Positions 34,627 through 44,383 of a stretch of 64,000 nucleotides of DNA are shown here, one piece after another. Where the stretch lies: positions 20,337-84,336 of the forward strand of contig JAXMAR010000037.1 of NCBI GenBank assembly GCA_046350295.1. The letters are read 5' to 3'. Origin of the DNA: JAXMAR01 sp046350295. GTDB lineage: Bacteria > Planctomycetota > Planctomycetia > Gemmatales > Gemmataceae. A model generated the notes under the pieces. It ran no database searches and was not told the origin of the DNA. It was given only the letters and a program-made list of their open reading frames with translations. Position numbers and translations under genes: made by a program. Numbering within the stretch: position 1 is the stretch's first letter; each line of letters begins with the position of its first letter.

Positions 34627-35754
34627 TCACTTACGAATCCGCGAGCACGCGCCCTCGCAGCATGCGCCGCCCGCGCACGTCCCGCAGGCGTCGCACGCGA
34701 CCGGCGCGTAGCAGCCGATCTCGCGATTCAGGAACTCGAACAGGCTAGGCAGCAAACGCACCGCCGTGAACTTGTCGTGGTGGCCGTCCGGGTCGAAGCC
34801 GACGTGGACGGTGATGCCGCGGAACTTGCACAGGTAGAGGAAGCTCTCGACCTGGGCGTCGATGTTGAACTCGTCCTTGCCGCCATAGGCGATGTACATG
34901 GCGAGCTGACCGTCGCGCAGATGGGTGCGGTCGATCAACTCGATGGGGTTGTGGCTCGCGACAGCAGCCATCGCCTCCGGGCCGACGCCCCAGACGGGGC
35001 CGATCAGGTGGCCGATGCGGACCTTGGCGAGACCGAAGCCGGCGATGACCTCGTTGGGATTGTCGATGTTCTCGCGCCAGCCCCAGTGCCGCGGGTCGAA
35101 CTTGTCGCGATAGGAGCCGGAGTCGCCCATCCAGCGGAGGTTCAGGGGCGGGAAGACGCCGGCGACCGTGCCGAACGTGTCGCGGTGGCGCATGCCGTAG
35201 TTGTAAGCGGCGAAGCCGCCCATCGAGACGCCGGCCAGGATGTGGGCCTGCCGCTCGGTGCGGATCGGGTAGCGCTTGCAGACGAAGTCCCAGACGTCCT
35301 GGAGGACGAAGTCCTCGAACGGACCGGCTTCGCTATTGAGGAAGAAGCTGGCCGGCGCGTGCAAGCTGGGCTCCCCCTTGGGAGAGCCGTCCGGCACGGC
35401 GATGATCAGCGGCGGCAGCTTCTTGCACTGGATCGCTTCGTCGATCAGGGGGGCGATGTCGAGGAAGCTTTGCTCGTCCACGCCGAAACCGTGCATGTAG
35501 ATCATGAACGGGTAGCGCATGTTCGGATCGTAGCACGGGGGGAGGTAGACATAGAGGTCGCGCTTCTGCCCCATGGCGGGGGACCACATGCGATAATCGC
35601 CGCCGTGGTTGGCGGTGAAGTCAACGATCCTTCCCTTCATGTGCAGATTGGCCTTGGCCAGGGCGCTCGAGTCCTTGCGCCAGCCGGAGGCGCGGGCCTC
35701 GTGCAGCGGCACGGCCAGGGACACCAGCAGAGCGAGCCAGAGCATCTTTTTCAT
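34627..35754 (-). CDS. Exported esterase, alpha/beta hydrolase of the esterase D/antigen 85 type
   Basis: 375 residues with a signal peptide (MKKMLWLALLVSLAVPLHEA). It has the acyl-esterase fold: RDLYVYLPPCYDPNMRYPFM and YMHGFGVDEQSFLD (oxyanion region). The nucleophile elbow is GVSMGG, with Ser near 177. The acid is likely Asp in YGGKDEF, and the His DPDGHHDKF. The C-terminus is a short cysteine-rich tail (CYAPVACDACGTCAGGACCE), possibly metal-binding or disulfide-bonded; it is unusual for the family. The substrate is not known; related enzymes include feruloyl esterases and mycolyltransferases. Confidence 0.85.
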   Translation of the reverse strand: MKKMLWLALLVSLAVPLHEARASGWRKDSSALAKANLHMKGRIVDFTANHGGDYRMWSPAMGQKRDLYVYLPPCYDPNMRYPFMIYMHGFGVDEQSFLDIAPLIDEAIQCKKLPPLIIAVPDGSPKGEPSLHAPASFFLNSEAGPFEDFVLQDVWDFVCKRYPIRTERQAHILAGVSMGGFAAYNYGMRHRDTFGTVAGVFPPLNLRWMGDSGSYRDKFDPRHWGWRENIDNPNEVIAGFGLAKVRIGHLIGPVWGVGPEAMAAVASHNPIELIDRTHLRDGQLAMYIAYGGKDEFNIDAQVESFLYLCKFRGITVHVGFDPDGHHDKFTAVRLLPSLFEFLNREIGCYAPVACDACGTCAGGACCEGACSRIRK

Positions 35755-36024
35755 ATGTCCTCCCGTTCCCAGGCGCCGCCTGAGAACGCATTGCCGCCAG
35801 GCTGGCGGGCCGGCAAACCGCCCATCTTCCGGCGTTTGCCCGGTCGTGCGGGTTCTGCGTCTTGTGACGAGGGCGCCGTTTTTCCTTGCTTTAACTTCGG
35901 CAGCACGCGCCGGGAGAATGAAGGTGGGGGCGCGTAACGGGGATGAATGGAGAAGGGATTGTGCGGGCTGTGACGGCGGTAACGGTTGTGCCCACGGCGC
36001 CGGTTGAATGGCCGAGCCGCCCCA

Positions 36025-37089
36025 TCACGCCAGAGGCCGGTACTCCTCGACGGCCCGCCCCAGCAAGACCGGACGCGGATACGTTTCTTTCGCAAGAAGA
36101 ACGCAACCGAACGCCGGATGCGCCTGGCAGAATTCGCGCGCCGCGTCGACGCCGAGGATGAAGAACGCGGTTGCCAGCGCGTCGGCCAACATCGCGTTGG
36201 GCGCAGTCACGGTGGCGGACAGCATTCCCTCCGCCGGCCAACCGGTCCGCGGATCGAGGATGTGCCCCAGCGTGCGGCCCTGATGTTGCAGATGCAGGTA
36301 AGTCGCGGCCGAGGTGCCGACGCCCCTGTTCCGCACGCGCAACAAGCCCAAACGTTGCGCGGGGTTCTGCGGGTCGGCGAGGCCGATCGTCCAGCCGCGC
36401 GTCGAGCCGGGCTGGGAGCCGAGGGCAAGGATGCTGCTGTGGCCGCCTTGCAAGAGCAGGTCGGTGAGGCGTGCCTCGCGGCGAAAAAGGTCGCCGACGC
36501 AATCGAGCGCATAGCCTTTGCCGACGCTGCCGAGGTTGATCTCGACGCCCGGCGTATGAAAGCGCACGGTCTGGTTCGCGGCATCGAGCGCCACCTGCGC
36601 CATGCCGCTGCGTCGCCGCGCCTCGATCAGGTCCCGTGGCTCGGGGACATGCGGCTGCCGCTCGAAGAATCCCCAGCATTTGATGAGGGCGCCCAGGGCG
36701 ATGTCGAAGCCCCCGCCCGTCTCGCGCCATAGCCACTGGCATTGAGCCAACAACTGGAAGAGGTTTTCTTCCACCTCGACCGGTTTCAGCGCCGCCGTGC
36801 GATTGACGCGACTGAGTTCGCTCTCCGCGCGATACGCCGTCAAGACGCTTTCCAAGCGGTCGATCTCATCCAGGGCGGCGACGGCGAAATCCTGCGCCAG
36901 CGGTGTGCCGGCAGGGAGCAGCACCTCGAAGGTCGTCGCCATCGCCCGGCGCCCGAAGCGCCAGAGGATGCCGTCGCCGCGCTCGGGCGGCGGCTCGTCC
37001 AGCAGTTCGCGCAGTTCGGTCACGGCGCCAAGCAAGTCGACCGCTGGCTTGAGGAGATATCGCGGATGCAAGAAATCGCGGCGAAGCAT
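36025..37089 (-). CDS. apbE: FAD:protein FMN transferase (ApbE)
   Basis: Started at ATG 37089 (MLRRDFLHPRYLLKPAVDLL), 354 residues. It has ApbE features: RRAMATTFEVLLPAGTPLAQ near residue 68, VEINLGSVGKGYALDCVGD, and LLQGGHSSILALGS. HILDPRTGWPAEGMLSATVT and ANAMLADALATAFFILG-like text near the C-terminus carry the metal-binding ADALAT segment. The enzyme attaches FMN to Thr of target flavoproteins using FAD. No lipobox or signal peptide is seen, unlike many ApbE proteins, and the first 60 residues have no close match. A perfect 31-bp inverted repeat lies just upstream. Confidence 0.85.
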   Translation of the reverse strand: MLRRDFLHPRYLLKPAVDLLGAVTELRELLDEPPPERGDGILWRFGRRAMATTFEVLLPAGTPLAQDFAVAALDEIDRLESVLTAYRAESELSRVNRTAALKPVEVEENLFQLLAQCQWLWRETGGGFDIALGALIKCWGFFERQPHVPEPRDLIEARRRSGMAQVALDAANQTVRFHTPGVEINLGSVGKGYALDCVGDLFRREARLTDLLLQGGHSSILALGSQPGSTRGWTIGLADPQNPAQRLGLLRVRNRGVGTSAATYLHLQHQGRTLGHILDPRTGWPAEGMLSATVTAPNAMLADALATAFFILGVDAAREFCQAHPAFGCVLLAKETYPRPVLLGRAVEEYRPLA

Positions 37090-37099
37090 GGAACAAAGA

Positions 37100-37228
37100 G
37101 GCGAGCCGGGCGGCGTAAGCCCCCGGAGGAACCCGGCAACGAAAAGAACCACGAGCGACAGCCCGTGGTTCGATTATAGCAGTGTCTTTTGGGGCTTTCC
37201 TCCGGGGGCTTACGCCGCCCGGCTCGCC
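37100..37228. repeat. Perfect 31-bp inverted repeat flanking a promoter-like segment
   Basis: Arm 1 at 37100-37130 and arm 2 at 37198-37228 are perfect reverse complements over 31 bp (GGCGAGCCGGGCGGCGTAAG and on). A small hairpin (CCACG/CGTGG around 37150-37169) and a minus-strand TATAAT (37173-37178) lie between them. The whole is a long REPIN-like element in the gap between apbE and the DUF4912 gene. Confidence 0.85.
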
Positions 37229-37233
37229 ATTGT

Positions 37234-38403
37234 TTATTCGCCCATGTCGTTCGTGACAGGTTCGAGCTGCTTGGTGTTGCGCTCGACCGCGAGGACGATG
37301 GTGCGTTCCTCGACGCCGTCTCCCGAGATGGCGACAGCCGGAATGATCTGCCGGCTGTCGGGCAGGCTGAAACGCATCGTGGAAGGTGCCGTCCGGCCGC
37401 AGCGGCACCGTTCACCTTGCAGCGTGACCTTGGCGTTCGGCTCGGTGGCGCCGTAAACGATCAGTTCAGCGTCCAGCTGGAACCAGAATTGCCGTTGCTT
37501 GCCGAATTGAAAGGCCCCGGAGCCGAAGCTTGTGACGGCGGGGGAGCCCATGGGCCGGCGCAAGCGTTCCTCGAACAGCTGCTTCAGTTCGAGGCTGGAG
37601 GCGGTGGGGTCAAAGCCGGCGGACATGGCGAAAATGCGGTCGGCCTTGCTCTGGTCGAAGTCGGCCCAGTTCTCGTCGATGATGTCGGAAAGGCCGGCGC
37701 GCGGCGTCATGACGACATTGGAGCGGGCGAGAACGTAGAACTGGCCCTGGCGCGAGAGGTAACCGATGTCGACGCGGTAGGAGCGCGGAGGATTCTGGAC
37801 TTCGAGATACCAGTTGTTGACGCCGCCATGAATGTCGATGTCGCGAACGATGGTTTCGGAGGCGTTGGTCGTGTCGGCCGTGGTGACGTCGAGCAGGCGA
37901 AGGATGGGGCGGGCGCCGTGCCATTGCTGACCGAGGGCGGCTTCGGCACGCTGCACGGCGTGGCGGGTCAGTTCCCAATAGGTGTGGAGCCAGTAGGGGT
38001 CGCGGACCATGAGAGCGATGCGGTCCTTGCCATAGCCGGCGGGCAGGTCCTTGGGGACGCGGGCGGAGAGGTCCTTGGTCGGGATGCCGACGTCGTACTT
38101 GGCGGACTCGATCTGTTCTTCCGCGGAGGTGGCGCTCGTATTGCGGGCCGCGGCGGCTTGCGGGCGGGGCCGGGCGACCCCCGGTTTTTTCTGTGCGGCC
38201 TTGGGCTTGGCGCTTCGGGCCGGTTTCGCGGCTCGGGGCGTTTTCGTCTTGGCGGCTTGCGTGCTGGCGGCTTGCTTGTCGAGGGCGAGCAGGGCGTCGA
38301 TCAGATCTTCCTTGCTCAGGCGGCTAAAGCCGGGGACGCCCTTCTTGCGTGCGAGATCCGCCAGGTCCTTTTTGGCGCGGGCCTCCAGCTTTTGTCTGGT
38401 CAT
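37234..38403 (-). CDS. DUF4912 protein with an N-terminal SAP/Rho-N-like domain
   Basis: 389 residues. The N-terminal helical segment LADLARKKGVPGFSRLSKED resembles the Rho N-terminal/SAP-type nucleic-acid-binding fold. A lysine/alanine-rich linker follows (AAKPARSAKPKAAQKKPG). The main part is DUF4912: DRIALMVRDPYWLHTYWELT, VNNWYLEVQNPPRSYRVDIG, FWFQLDAELIVYGATEPNAK, TMRFSLPDSRQIIPAVAISG. Around residues 332-343, RCRCGRTAPS reads as PLRPDGTF in the next frame, so two small compensating indels seem to be present. Function unknown. Confidence 0.85.
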   Translation of the reverse strand: MTRQKLEARAKKDLADLARKKGVPGFSRLSKEDLIDALLALDKQAASTQAAKTKTPRAAKPARSAKPKAAQKKPGVARPRPQAAAARNTSATSAEEQIESAKYDVGIPTKDLSARVPKDLPAGYGKDRIALMVRDPYWLHTYWELTRHAVQRAEAALGQQWHGARPILRLLDVTTADTTNASETIVRDIDIHGGVNNWYLEVQNPPRSYRVDIGYLSRQGQFYVLARSNVVMTPRAGLSDIIDENWADFDQSKADRIFAMSAGFDPTASSLELKQLFEERLRRPMGSPAVTSFGSGAFQFGKQRQFWFQLDAELIVYGATEPNAKVTLQGERCRCGRTAPSTMRFSLPDSRQIIPAVAISGDGVEERTIVLAVERNTKQLEPVTNDMGE

Positions 38404-38587
38404 GCGACACCACTCCGTGGCCGCCTGAGGGCGACAGGCGACAAAAGGTTCTGGGCGCCATCCGTGTGGGATTCTCCCAGAAAGTCCGTTTCCAGGGAGG
38501 GGAAGTCAAAACCCGAAGCGTCCCGGATGACGGCGAGTCGACCGCGGCGGGCAGGATGCGGGTGGAACGCTCGAACCGAACAAGTCA

Positions 38588-38720
38588 ACAAAAAAAGCAA
38601 CCCAGTGGAACTGGTTGCCTCGCTTAGAGAACAAGCGCCGAACGCAGGGTAGGGAACACGCTCATGTCGCTTGACCAGGCAGGTTGGCTTACGGCAGGCG
38701 AAGCCGGGTTTTTTCTTGAC
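38588..38720 (-). ncRNA. Candidate small RNA between a strong promoter and a terminator
   Basis: The minus strand of the gene-free gap 38404-38917 has a near-consensus promoter (38727-38756) followed about 100 nt later by a terminator hairpin with a T7 run (38590-38618). The predicted transcript is about 130 nt with three possible stem-loops: GGCTT/AAGCC, CAAGCG/CGCTTG, and the terminator stem. It carries no convincing open frame. It could be a 6S-like or regulatory RNA, or an attenuated leader of the DUF4912 gene 185 bp downstream. The family is not recognised from the sequence. Confidence 0.45.
38590..38618 (-). terminator. Rho-independent terminator/attenuator upstream of the DUF4912 gene
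   Basis: On the minus strand GCAACC-AGT-TCC-ACT-GGGTTGC forms a stem followed by TTTTTTT. It lies 187 bp ahead of the DUF4912 start codon on the same strand. Confidence 0.7.
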
Positions 38721-38801
38721 TTTCCGATCATACAAAGTTCGGGTCGCGACTGTCAACAGCGCCCTAAGACAAAAAAACTGGGAAAGTCAAGAAAAAAGCC
38801 C
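38706..38801. repeat. Inverted repeat containing TTGACTTTCC, with a third copy nearby
   Basis: GGGTTTTTTCTTGACTTTCC (38706-38725) and its inverted copy (38781-38801, one base longer) flank the minus-strand promoter. A third TTGACTTTCC lies at 38861-38870 in front of the ATP synthase operon. It may be a binding site for a regulator or paired -35 elements. Confidence 0.55.
38727..38756 (-). promoter_or_regulatory. Near-consensus sigma-70 promoter on the minus strand
   Basis: Read on the minus strand: TTGACA (38756-38751), 18-bp spacer, TATGAT (38732-38727). Transcription would start near 38720 and run towards the terminator at 38618-38590. Confidence 0.7.
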
Positions 38802-38860
38802 GTTCAAGTTTTCCCAAGCGGTAGGGTCGAGACTTCGGGAAATATTTCACGAGCCGCCGA

Positions 38861-38889
38861 TTGACTTTCCCCGCCCCCTTCCGAAAATA
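38861..38889 (+). promoter_or_regulatory. Candidate promoter of the ATP synthase operon
   Basis: TTGACT (38861-38866) is followed by 17 bp and AAAATA (38884-38889). The leader to the first start codon would be about 25 nt. The -35 is part of the TTGACTTTCC repeat; the -10 is weak. Confidence 0.35.
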
Positions 38890-38917
38890 CCACCGCTTTA
38901 GCAGCACCAACCGGACC

Positions 38918-39142
38918 ATGGCTGACTCCGAGAACCCGCGGCAACTGGGCCTTCTGTTCGCCATGGCCCAGGTCGGTTTCGAGATGGTCGCCTTTGTCGT
39001 TCTGGGCATCCTTCTCGACCGCTGGTGGGACAGCGGGCCCTGGATGCTGGTTGTCGGCGCCGCCATGGGCCTGTTCGGCGGCTTGTATCACCTGGTCGTC
39101 CTGCTCAACCGCTCGCAAAACGGCGGGCCTCCCTCTCCATGA
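38918..39142 (+). CDS. AtpZ/AtpI-type ATP synthase accessory membrane protein
   Basis: First gene of the ATP synthase operon; 74 residues from ATG 38918. Two hydrophobic helices (FEMVAFVVLGILLDRWW, WMLVVGAAMGLFGGLYHLVV) and the GxxxDRWW motif match the AtpZ/AtpI family, thought to help assemble the c-ring or handle Mg2+. The stop overlaps the next start (ATGA). An in-frame longer start at 38861 would include the promoter region and is rejected. Confidence 0.8.
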   Translation: MADSENPRQLGLLFAMAQVGFEMVAFVVLGILLDRWWDSGPWMLVVGAAMGLFGGLYHLVVLLNRSQNGGPPSP

Positions 39143-39540
39143 AAAAGAGCGCGGCAATCCTGATCGGCGGCGGCATCGGACTCTGGGCCGTCGCGTTCCT
39201 GCCCTGCCGTCTTCTCGTGGGCGAATCGGCCCTCGCTCAGAGCCTCGCCGCTCTCGGCCTCACGCTTTTGCCCGCGCTCGCCACCTTGCTATGGGCCGGC
39301 TGGGCCTTCCGCAACTCCGCCGAGATGCAGCTGCTGGCCGTCCTGGGCGGCTCCTTCGTCCGCATGGCCCTTGCCCTCGGCGGCGCCTGGATCCTGATGC
39401 GTGGCTACCCCGGTGTCTTCGATTCGACGCTCTGGTTCCTGTTGATCTTCTTCTATCTTGGTATGCTCGGCCTGGAGATCGGCGCCCTGGTTGGCCAGGT
39501 GAAACGCGACACGCCGGCGCCGGCCGGACCCAAGAGTTAA
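39139..39540 (+). CDS. ATP synthase subunit I-like membrane protein
   Basis: 133 residues from ATG 39139, overlapping the preceding stop by 4 bp, so translation is coupled. Four hydrophobic helices are visible (AILIGGGIGLWAVAFL, LTLLPALATLLWAGWA, LLAVLGGSFVRMALALGG, LWFLLIFFYLGMLGLEIGAL), as in small AtpI/ATP synthase I proteins that help build the c-ring. The tail is KRDTPAPAGPKS. Confidence 0.75.
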   Translation: MKKSAAILIGGGIGLWAVAFLPCRLLVGESALAQSLAALGLTLLPALATLLWAGWAFRNSAEMQLLAVLGGSFVRMALALGGAWILMRGYPGVFDSTLWFLLIFFYLGMLGLEIGALVGQVKRDTPAPAGPKS

Positions 39541-39599
39541 TCGTTCAGCCGCGCCTCTCTGAAACGCAAGGACTTGGCTCCGCAAGGAAGAACTGCCCC

Positions 39600-40589
39600 A
39601 TGTTCGCCGCCAACGTTTTCGATCACGTTCTCGACACCCAGAAATGGGACCTGTTCGAGAACCTCGGCATCGAGTTCCATCTCCCTTGGTTCCTCACCAA
39701 GTACATGGTGCTGATGCTCATCGCGGCGGGCATCATTCTGGCAATCTTCATTCCGCTCGCGCGCAAGGTCGAAACCGGCGAGCCGCCGAAGGGCGTCTTC
39801 TGGAACTTCTTCGAGGCCATCCTCACCTTCATTCGCGACAACATCGCCAAGCCCTACATCGGTCACAGCGACAGCCACGGCCATGAGCACAAGGGGCACA
39901 GCGACTCGCATCATCCCAAAGAGTATCACCACGGCCCGGGCGACCCGCACGAGGCCACGGTCACCAATTACCACCACGGATACGCCACCGACCCGGCCGG
40001 TGACCTCGCTCAGCCGCCGGCCCACGCCATGACGTATCCGAAGGCGGACGTGCTGGAGGCGGATCGTTACGTCCCCTTCCTGTGGACGATGTTCCTGTTC
40101 ATCCTCGTCTGCAATCTGCTGGGACTGTTCCCGTTCGGCGGCTCGCCGACCGGTTCGATCACCGTCACGGGGGCGCTGGCGCTCATCACGTTCTTCGTGA
40201 TCCAGGGGTCCGCCATCGCCAAAATGGGCCTCGGGACCTACCTGAAATCGCAGGTTCCGAATCTCGATCTGCCCGTTGCCATGAAGATCCCCATCCTGCT
40301 GATGCTTGTCCCCATCGAGTTCATGGGGCACTTCATCAAGGCGTTCGTCCTGGCCGTGCGTTTGTTCGCCAACATCTTCGCCGGCCACATGGTGCTGGCG
40401 ATGATCCTCTTGTTCATCGTCATGGTGAAGGACGAGGGGCCGGCGCTGTTCTGGGGCGTGACGGGGGTCACGGTGCTCGGCGTCCTCGCCCTGAGCCTTT
40501 TGGAACTGTTCGTCGCCTTCCTTCAGGCATATATCTTCACCTTCCTGACGGCGCTGTTCCTTGGCGCCGCGCTGAACCCCGAACATTGA
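39600..40589 (+). CDS. atpB: ATP synthase F0 subunit a, with a histidine-rich loop
   Basis: 329 residues from ATG 39600. It forms the proton channel against the c-ring. The essential Arg is in AFVLAVRLFANIFAGHMVLA, and FMGHFIKAFVLAVRLFANIF is the conserved helix. The C-terminal helix carries FLQAYIFTFLTALFLGAALN. Between the first helix and the second, residues of about 89-126 hold 12 histidines (HSDSHGHEHKGH, HHPKEYHHG, NYHHG) not found in standard subunit a. By comparison with E. coli, this loop would face the cytoplasm. It might bind metal or tune proton entry; that is inference. Confidence 0.93.
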   Translation: MFAANVFDHVLDTQKWDLFENLGIEFHLPWFLTKYMVLMLIAAGIILAIFIPLARKVETGEPPKGVFWNFFEAILTFIRDNIAKPYIGHSDSHGHEHKGHSDSHHPKEYHHGPGDPHEATVTNYHHGYATDPAGDLAQPPAHAMTYPKADVLEADRYVPFLWTMFLFILVCNLLGLFPFGGSPTGSITVTGALALITFFVIQGSAIAKMGLGTYLKSQVPNLDLPVAMKIPILLMLVPIEFMGHFIKAFVLAVRLFANIFAGHMVLAMILLFIVMVKDEGPALFWGVTGVTVLGVLALSLLELFVAFLQAYIFTFLTALFLGAALNPEH

Positions 40590-40673
40590 TCTTTCGAAAC
40601 ACGCGAAGCGGAGGGGGTCGTCCCCTTCGCCGGATGGAACTTTTGGCCCCTTAACTCAGGAGTTGACGTTCTC

Positions 40674-40994
40674 ATGAACCGGATGAAAGCAATCGGCCTC
40701 GCGGTGATCGCGCTCTTTGTGGTTCTCATGACCGGCGCCCCGGCGTTCGCCGACGACAAGGGCGCAGGCGCCTTCTATGGCGCGGGCATCGGCGCCGGCT
40801 TAGGCGCGGGCCTCACCATCTTCGGCGCCGCACTCGGCTTCGGCAAAATCGGCTCCTCCGCCCTCGAGAGCATGGCCCGTCAGCCGGAGACCGCCGCCCG
40901 CGTGCAGACGGCCATGATCATCATCGCGGCCCTTCTCGAAGGCGCCACGTTCTTCAGCCTCGTCATCTGTTTCACCATCGGCGGCAAGGCGTAA
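40674..40994 (+). CDS. atpE: ATP synthase F0 subunit c, with an N-terminal signal sequence
   Basis: 106 residues, longer than the usual 70-90. The first about 27 look like a signal peptide (IGLAVIALFVVLMTGAPAFA). The two-helix hairpin follows: GAGIGAGLGAGLTIFGAALG, then the polar loop ESMARQPE and MIIIAALLEGATFFSLVICF, with the ion-binding Glu near residue 89. The Gln and Ser/Thr ligands of sodium-type rings are absent at the aligned positions, so proton coupling is expected. Signal-peptide c subunits are known in some bacteria. Confidence 0.92.
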   Translation: MNRMKAIGLAVIALFVVLMTGAPAFADDKGAGAFYGAGIGAGLGAGLTIFGAALGFGKIGSSALESMARQPETAARVQTAMIIIAALLEGATFFSLVICFTIGGKA

Positions 40995-41073
40995 CGACCT
41001 GAGGACGAGTCGCGCGGCGATTGGAGTGCGCGGCTCCCCCCCTGGCTTGTCCCTTCTTCCTCGAGAGACGATC

Positions 41074-41880
41074 ATGCGCCGCGCATGCGCCATTCTGTTG
41101 GTTGGTGTACTGTCCGCCTCCGCCTGGGCGACGGAGGCCGAGCCTGTCAAGGCGGACGCTTCCAAGGCGGCGAAGGACGACCACGCCAAGGACGCCCATG
41201 GCAAGGAAAGCCATGGGACGGACGCGCACGGGAGGCATGAACGCGTCGACAAGCTCGAAGTGACGACCACCGGCCACAAAACCCTCGTCCTCGATCTGAA
41301 GAAGGCGGAGGACAAGCAGAAGCTGGATGATCTGCTGGCCGCAGGCGAGGTCGCGGAGATGCGCGAGTCCAAGCCTGTCAATGTCATGGACCTGAAATGG
41401 GACCTTGGCCTCTGGGCCATCGTCATCTTCCTGGCGCTCTTTTTCCTGCTTCGCTCCAAGGCGTGGGGCCCGATCCTCCAGGGCTTGCAGAAACGCGAGA
41501 CCAACATCCGGGCGGCGGCCGAGGAGGCAAAGGTCGCCCGCGCCGAGACCGCGAAGATGCAGGCGGAATACAAGGCGGAGATGGACCGCAAGTTCGCCGA
41601 AATCCCCAAGATCATGGAAGAAGCGCGGCGCGAGGCCGAGGCGCTCAAGGAGGACCTGCGCTCGCAGGCCAACAAGGAGATTCAGGCCGAGCGGCAACGG
41701 ATGCGGCGCGAGATCGACAGCGCCCGCGACCAGGCGCTCAAGGACATCTGGGACCAGGCCGCCCAGCTCGCCACGCAGATCTCCGCAAAGGTGATCGGCA
41801 AGACGCTGACGCCGCAGGACCACCATCGTCTGATTGACGAATCGCTGCTCGAAATGCGCAGCATGGTGCGCCCGAACTGA
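41074..41880 (+). CDS. atpF: ATP synthase F0 subunit b, with an extracytoplasmic extension
   Basis: 268 residues from ATG 41074; standard b is about 156. A signal peptide (MRRACAILLVGVLSASAWAT) is followed by about 90 extra residues rich in lysine, aspartate and histidine (KDDHAKDAHGKESHGTDAHG). The single membrane helix is near residues 110-127 (DLGLWAIVIFLALFFLL). The long cytoplasmic coiled coil is typical of b (AEEAKVARAETAKMQAEYKA ... AKVIGKTLTPQDHHRLIDES). It is the peripheral stalk linking a to delta/alpha. The extension has no known domain. Confidence 0.9.
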   Translation: MRRACAILLVGVLSASAWATEAEPVKADASKAAKDDHAKDAHGKESHGTDAHGRHERVDKLEVTTTGHKTLVLDLKKAEDKQKLDDLLAAGEVAEMRESKPVNVMDLKWDLGLWAIVIFLALFFLLRSKAWGPILQGLQKRETNIRAAAEEAKVARAETAKMQAEYKAEMDRKFAEIPKIMEEARREAEALKEDLRSQANKEIQAERQRMRREIDSARDQALKDIWDQAAQLATQISAKVIGKTLTPQDHHRLIDESLLEMRSMVRPN

Positions 41881-41890
41881 ACGAACGGAT

Positions 41891-41952
41891 TGGCCCGAGG
41901 CTCTGCGAAAGCTCGGGCGAGCGGCCCCGGCCGGCCGGTTTTTTTTTTTTTT
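41891..41952 (+). terminator. Terminator-like hairpins with T14 inside the ATP synthase operon
   Basis: CCCGAG/CTCGGG and a CCGGCCGG-rich palindrome are directly followed by 14 T (41939-41952), between atpF and atpH. The geometry is that of an intrinsic terminator or attenuator, which would lower expression of the F1 genes relative to F0. Confidence 0.6.
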
Positions 41953-42559
41953 CTGGCGTCAACGAGAACACTCATGACCGCTGAGCCTTCGACGAAAGAA
42001 CTGCACCAGCGCGTCGATGTCGGCGCCCAGCGGATCGCCCACGTCTACGCCGAGTCCCTTCTGGAAGCGGCCAAGGACCAGGCGCGCGCCGCTCTCCAGG
42101 AACTGGACGCTCTCGTGAACGAGGTCTTTCGGGCGGAGCCGAGGCTTGAGGTTTTCCTCTCCAGCGCCGCCGTTGGCCGGCATGTGCGTCATCAAGCGAT
42201 CGAAAAGGCGCTCAAGGGCCGGGTGTCCGACGTCGTTTACAACTTTCTCCAGGTGCTCAACGACCACGAGCGGCTCGACCTGATCCGGCTCATCCTGAAA
42301 GCGGCGCACGACATCGACGACGAGCGCAACCGCCGCCTGCGCGTCCTGCTCAGCACCGCGATCCCGCTCGAGCAGGAGTTTCGAGACCGCGTGGCTAACG
42401 GCGTGCGCGTGATCTTCAACCTCGAGCCGATTCTGATCGAAAAAGTCAACCCCGCCCTCCTGGGCGGGCTAAAGGTGCAGATTGGCGACGTCGTCTACGA
42501 CGCCACCGTCAGCACTCGTATCGAAACCTTGAAGAACCAAATTCTGGCGAGAAGCAGCC

Positions 42560-44272
<1,713 letters not shown>

Positions 44273-44383
44273 CGTCGGCGCCGAGTTGCAGGACCGGGGC
44301 GGCCCCGGGCTCGATGGAAAAGACCACGTAGTCCCTGTGGTAGAATGGAGGTTTCCCGAAGCGATCCTCTGCGAGAACTGGAC

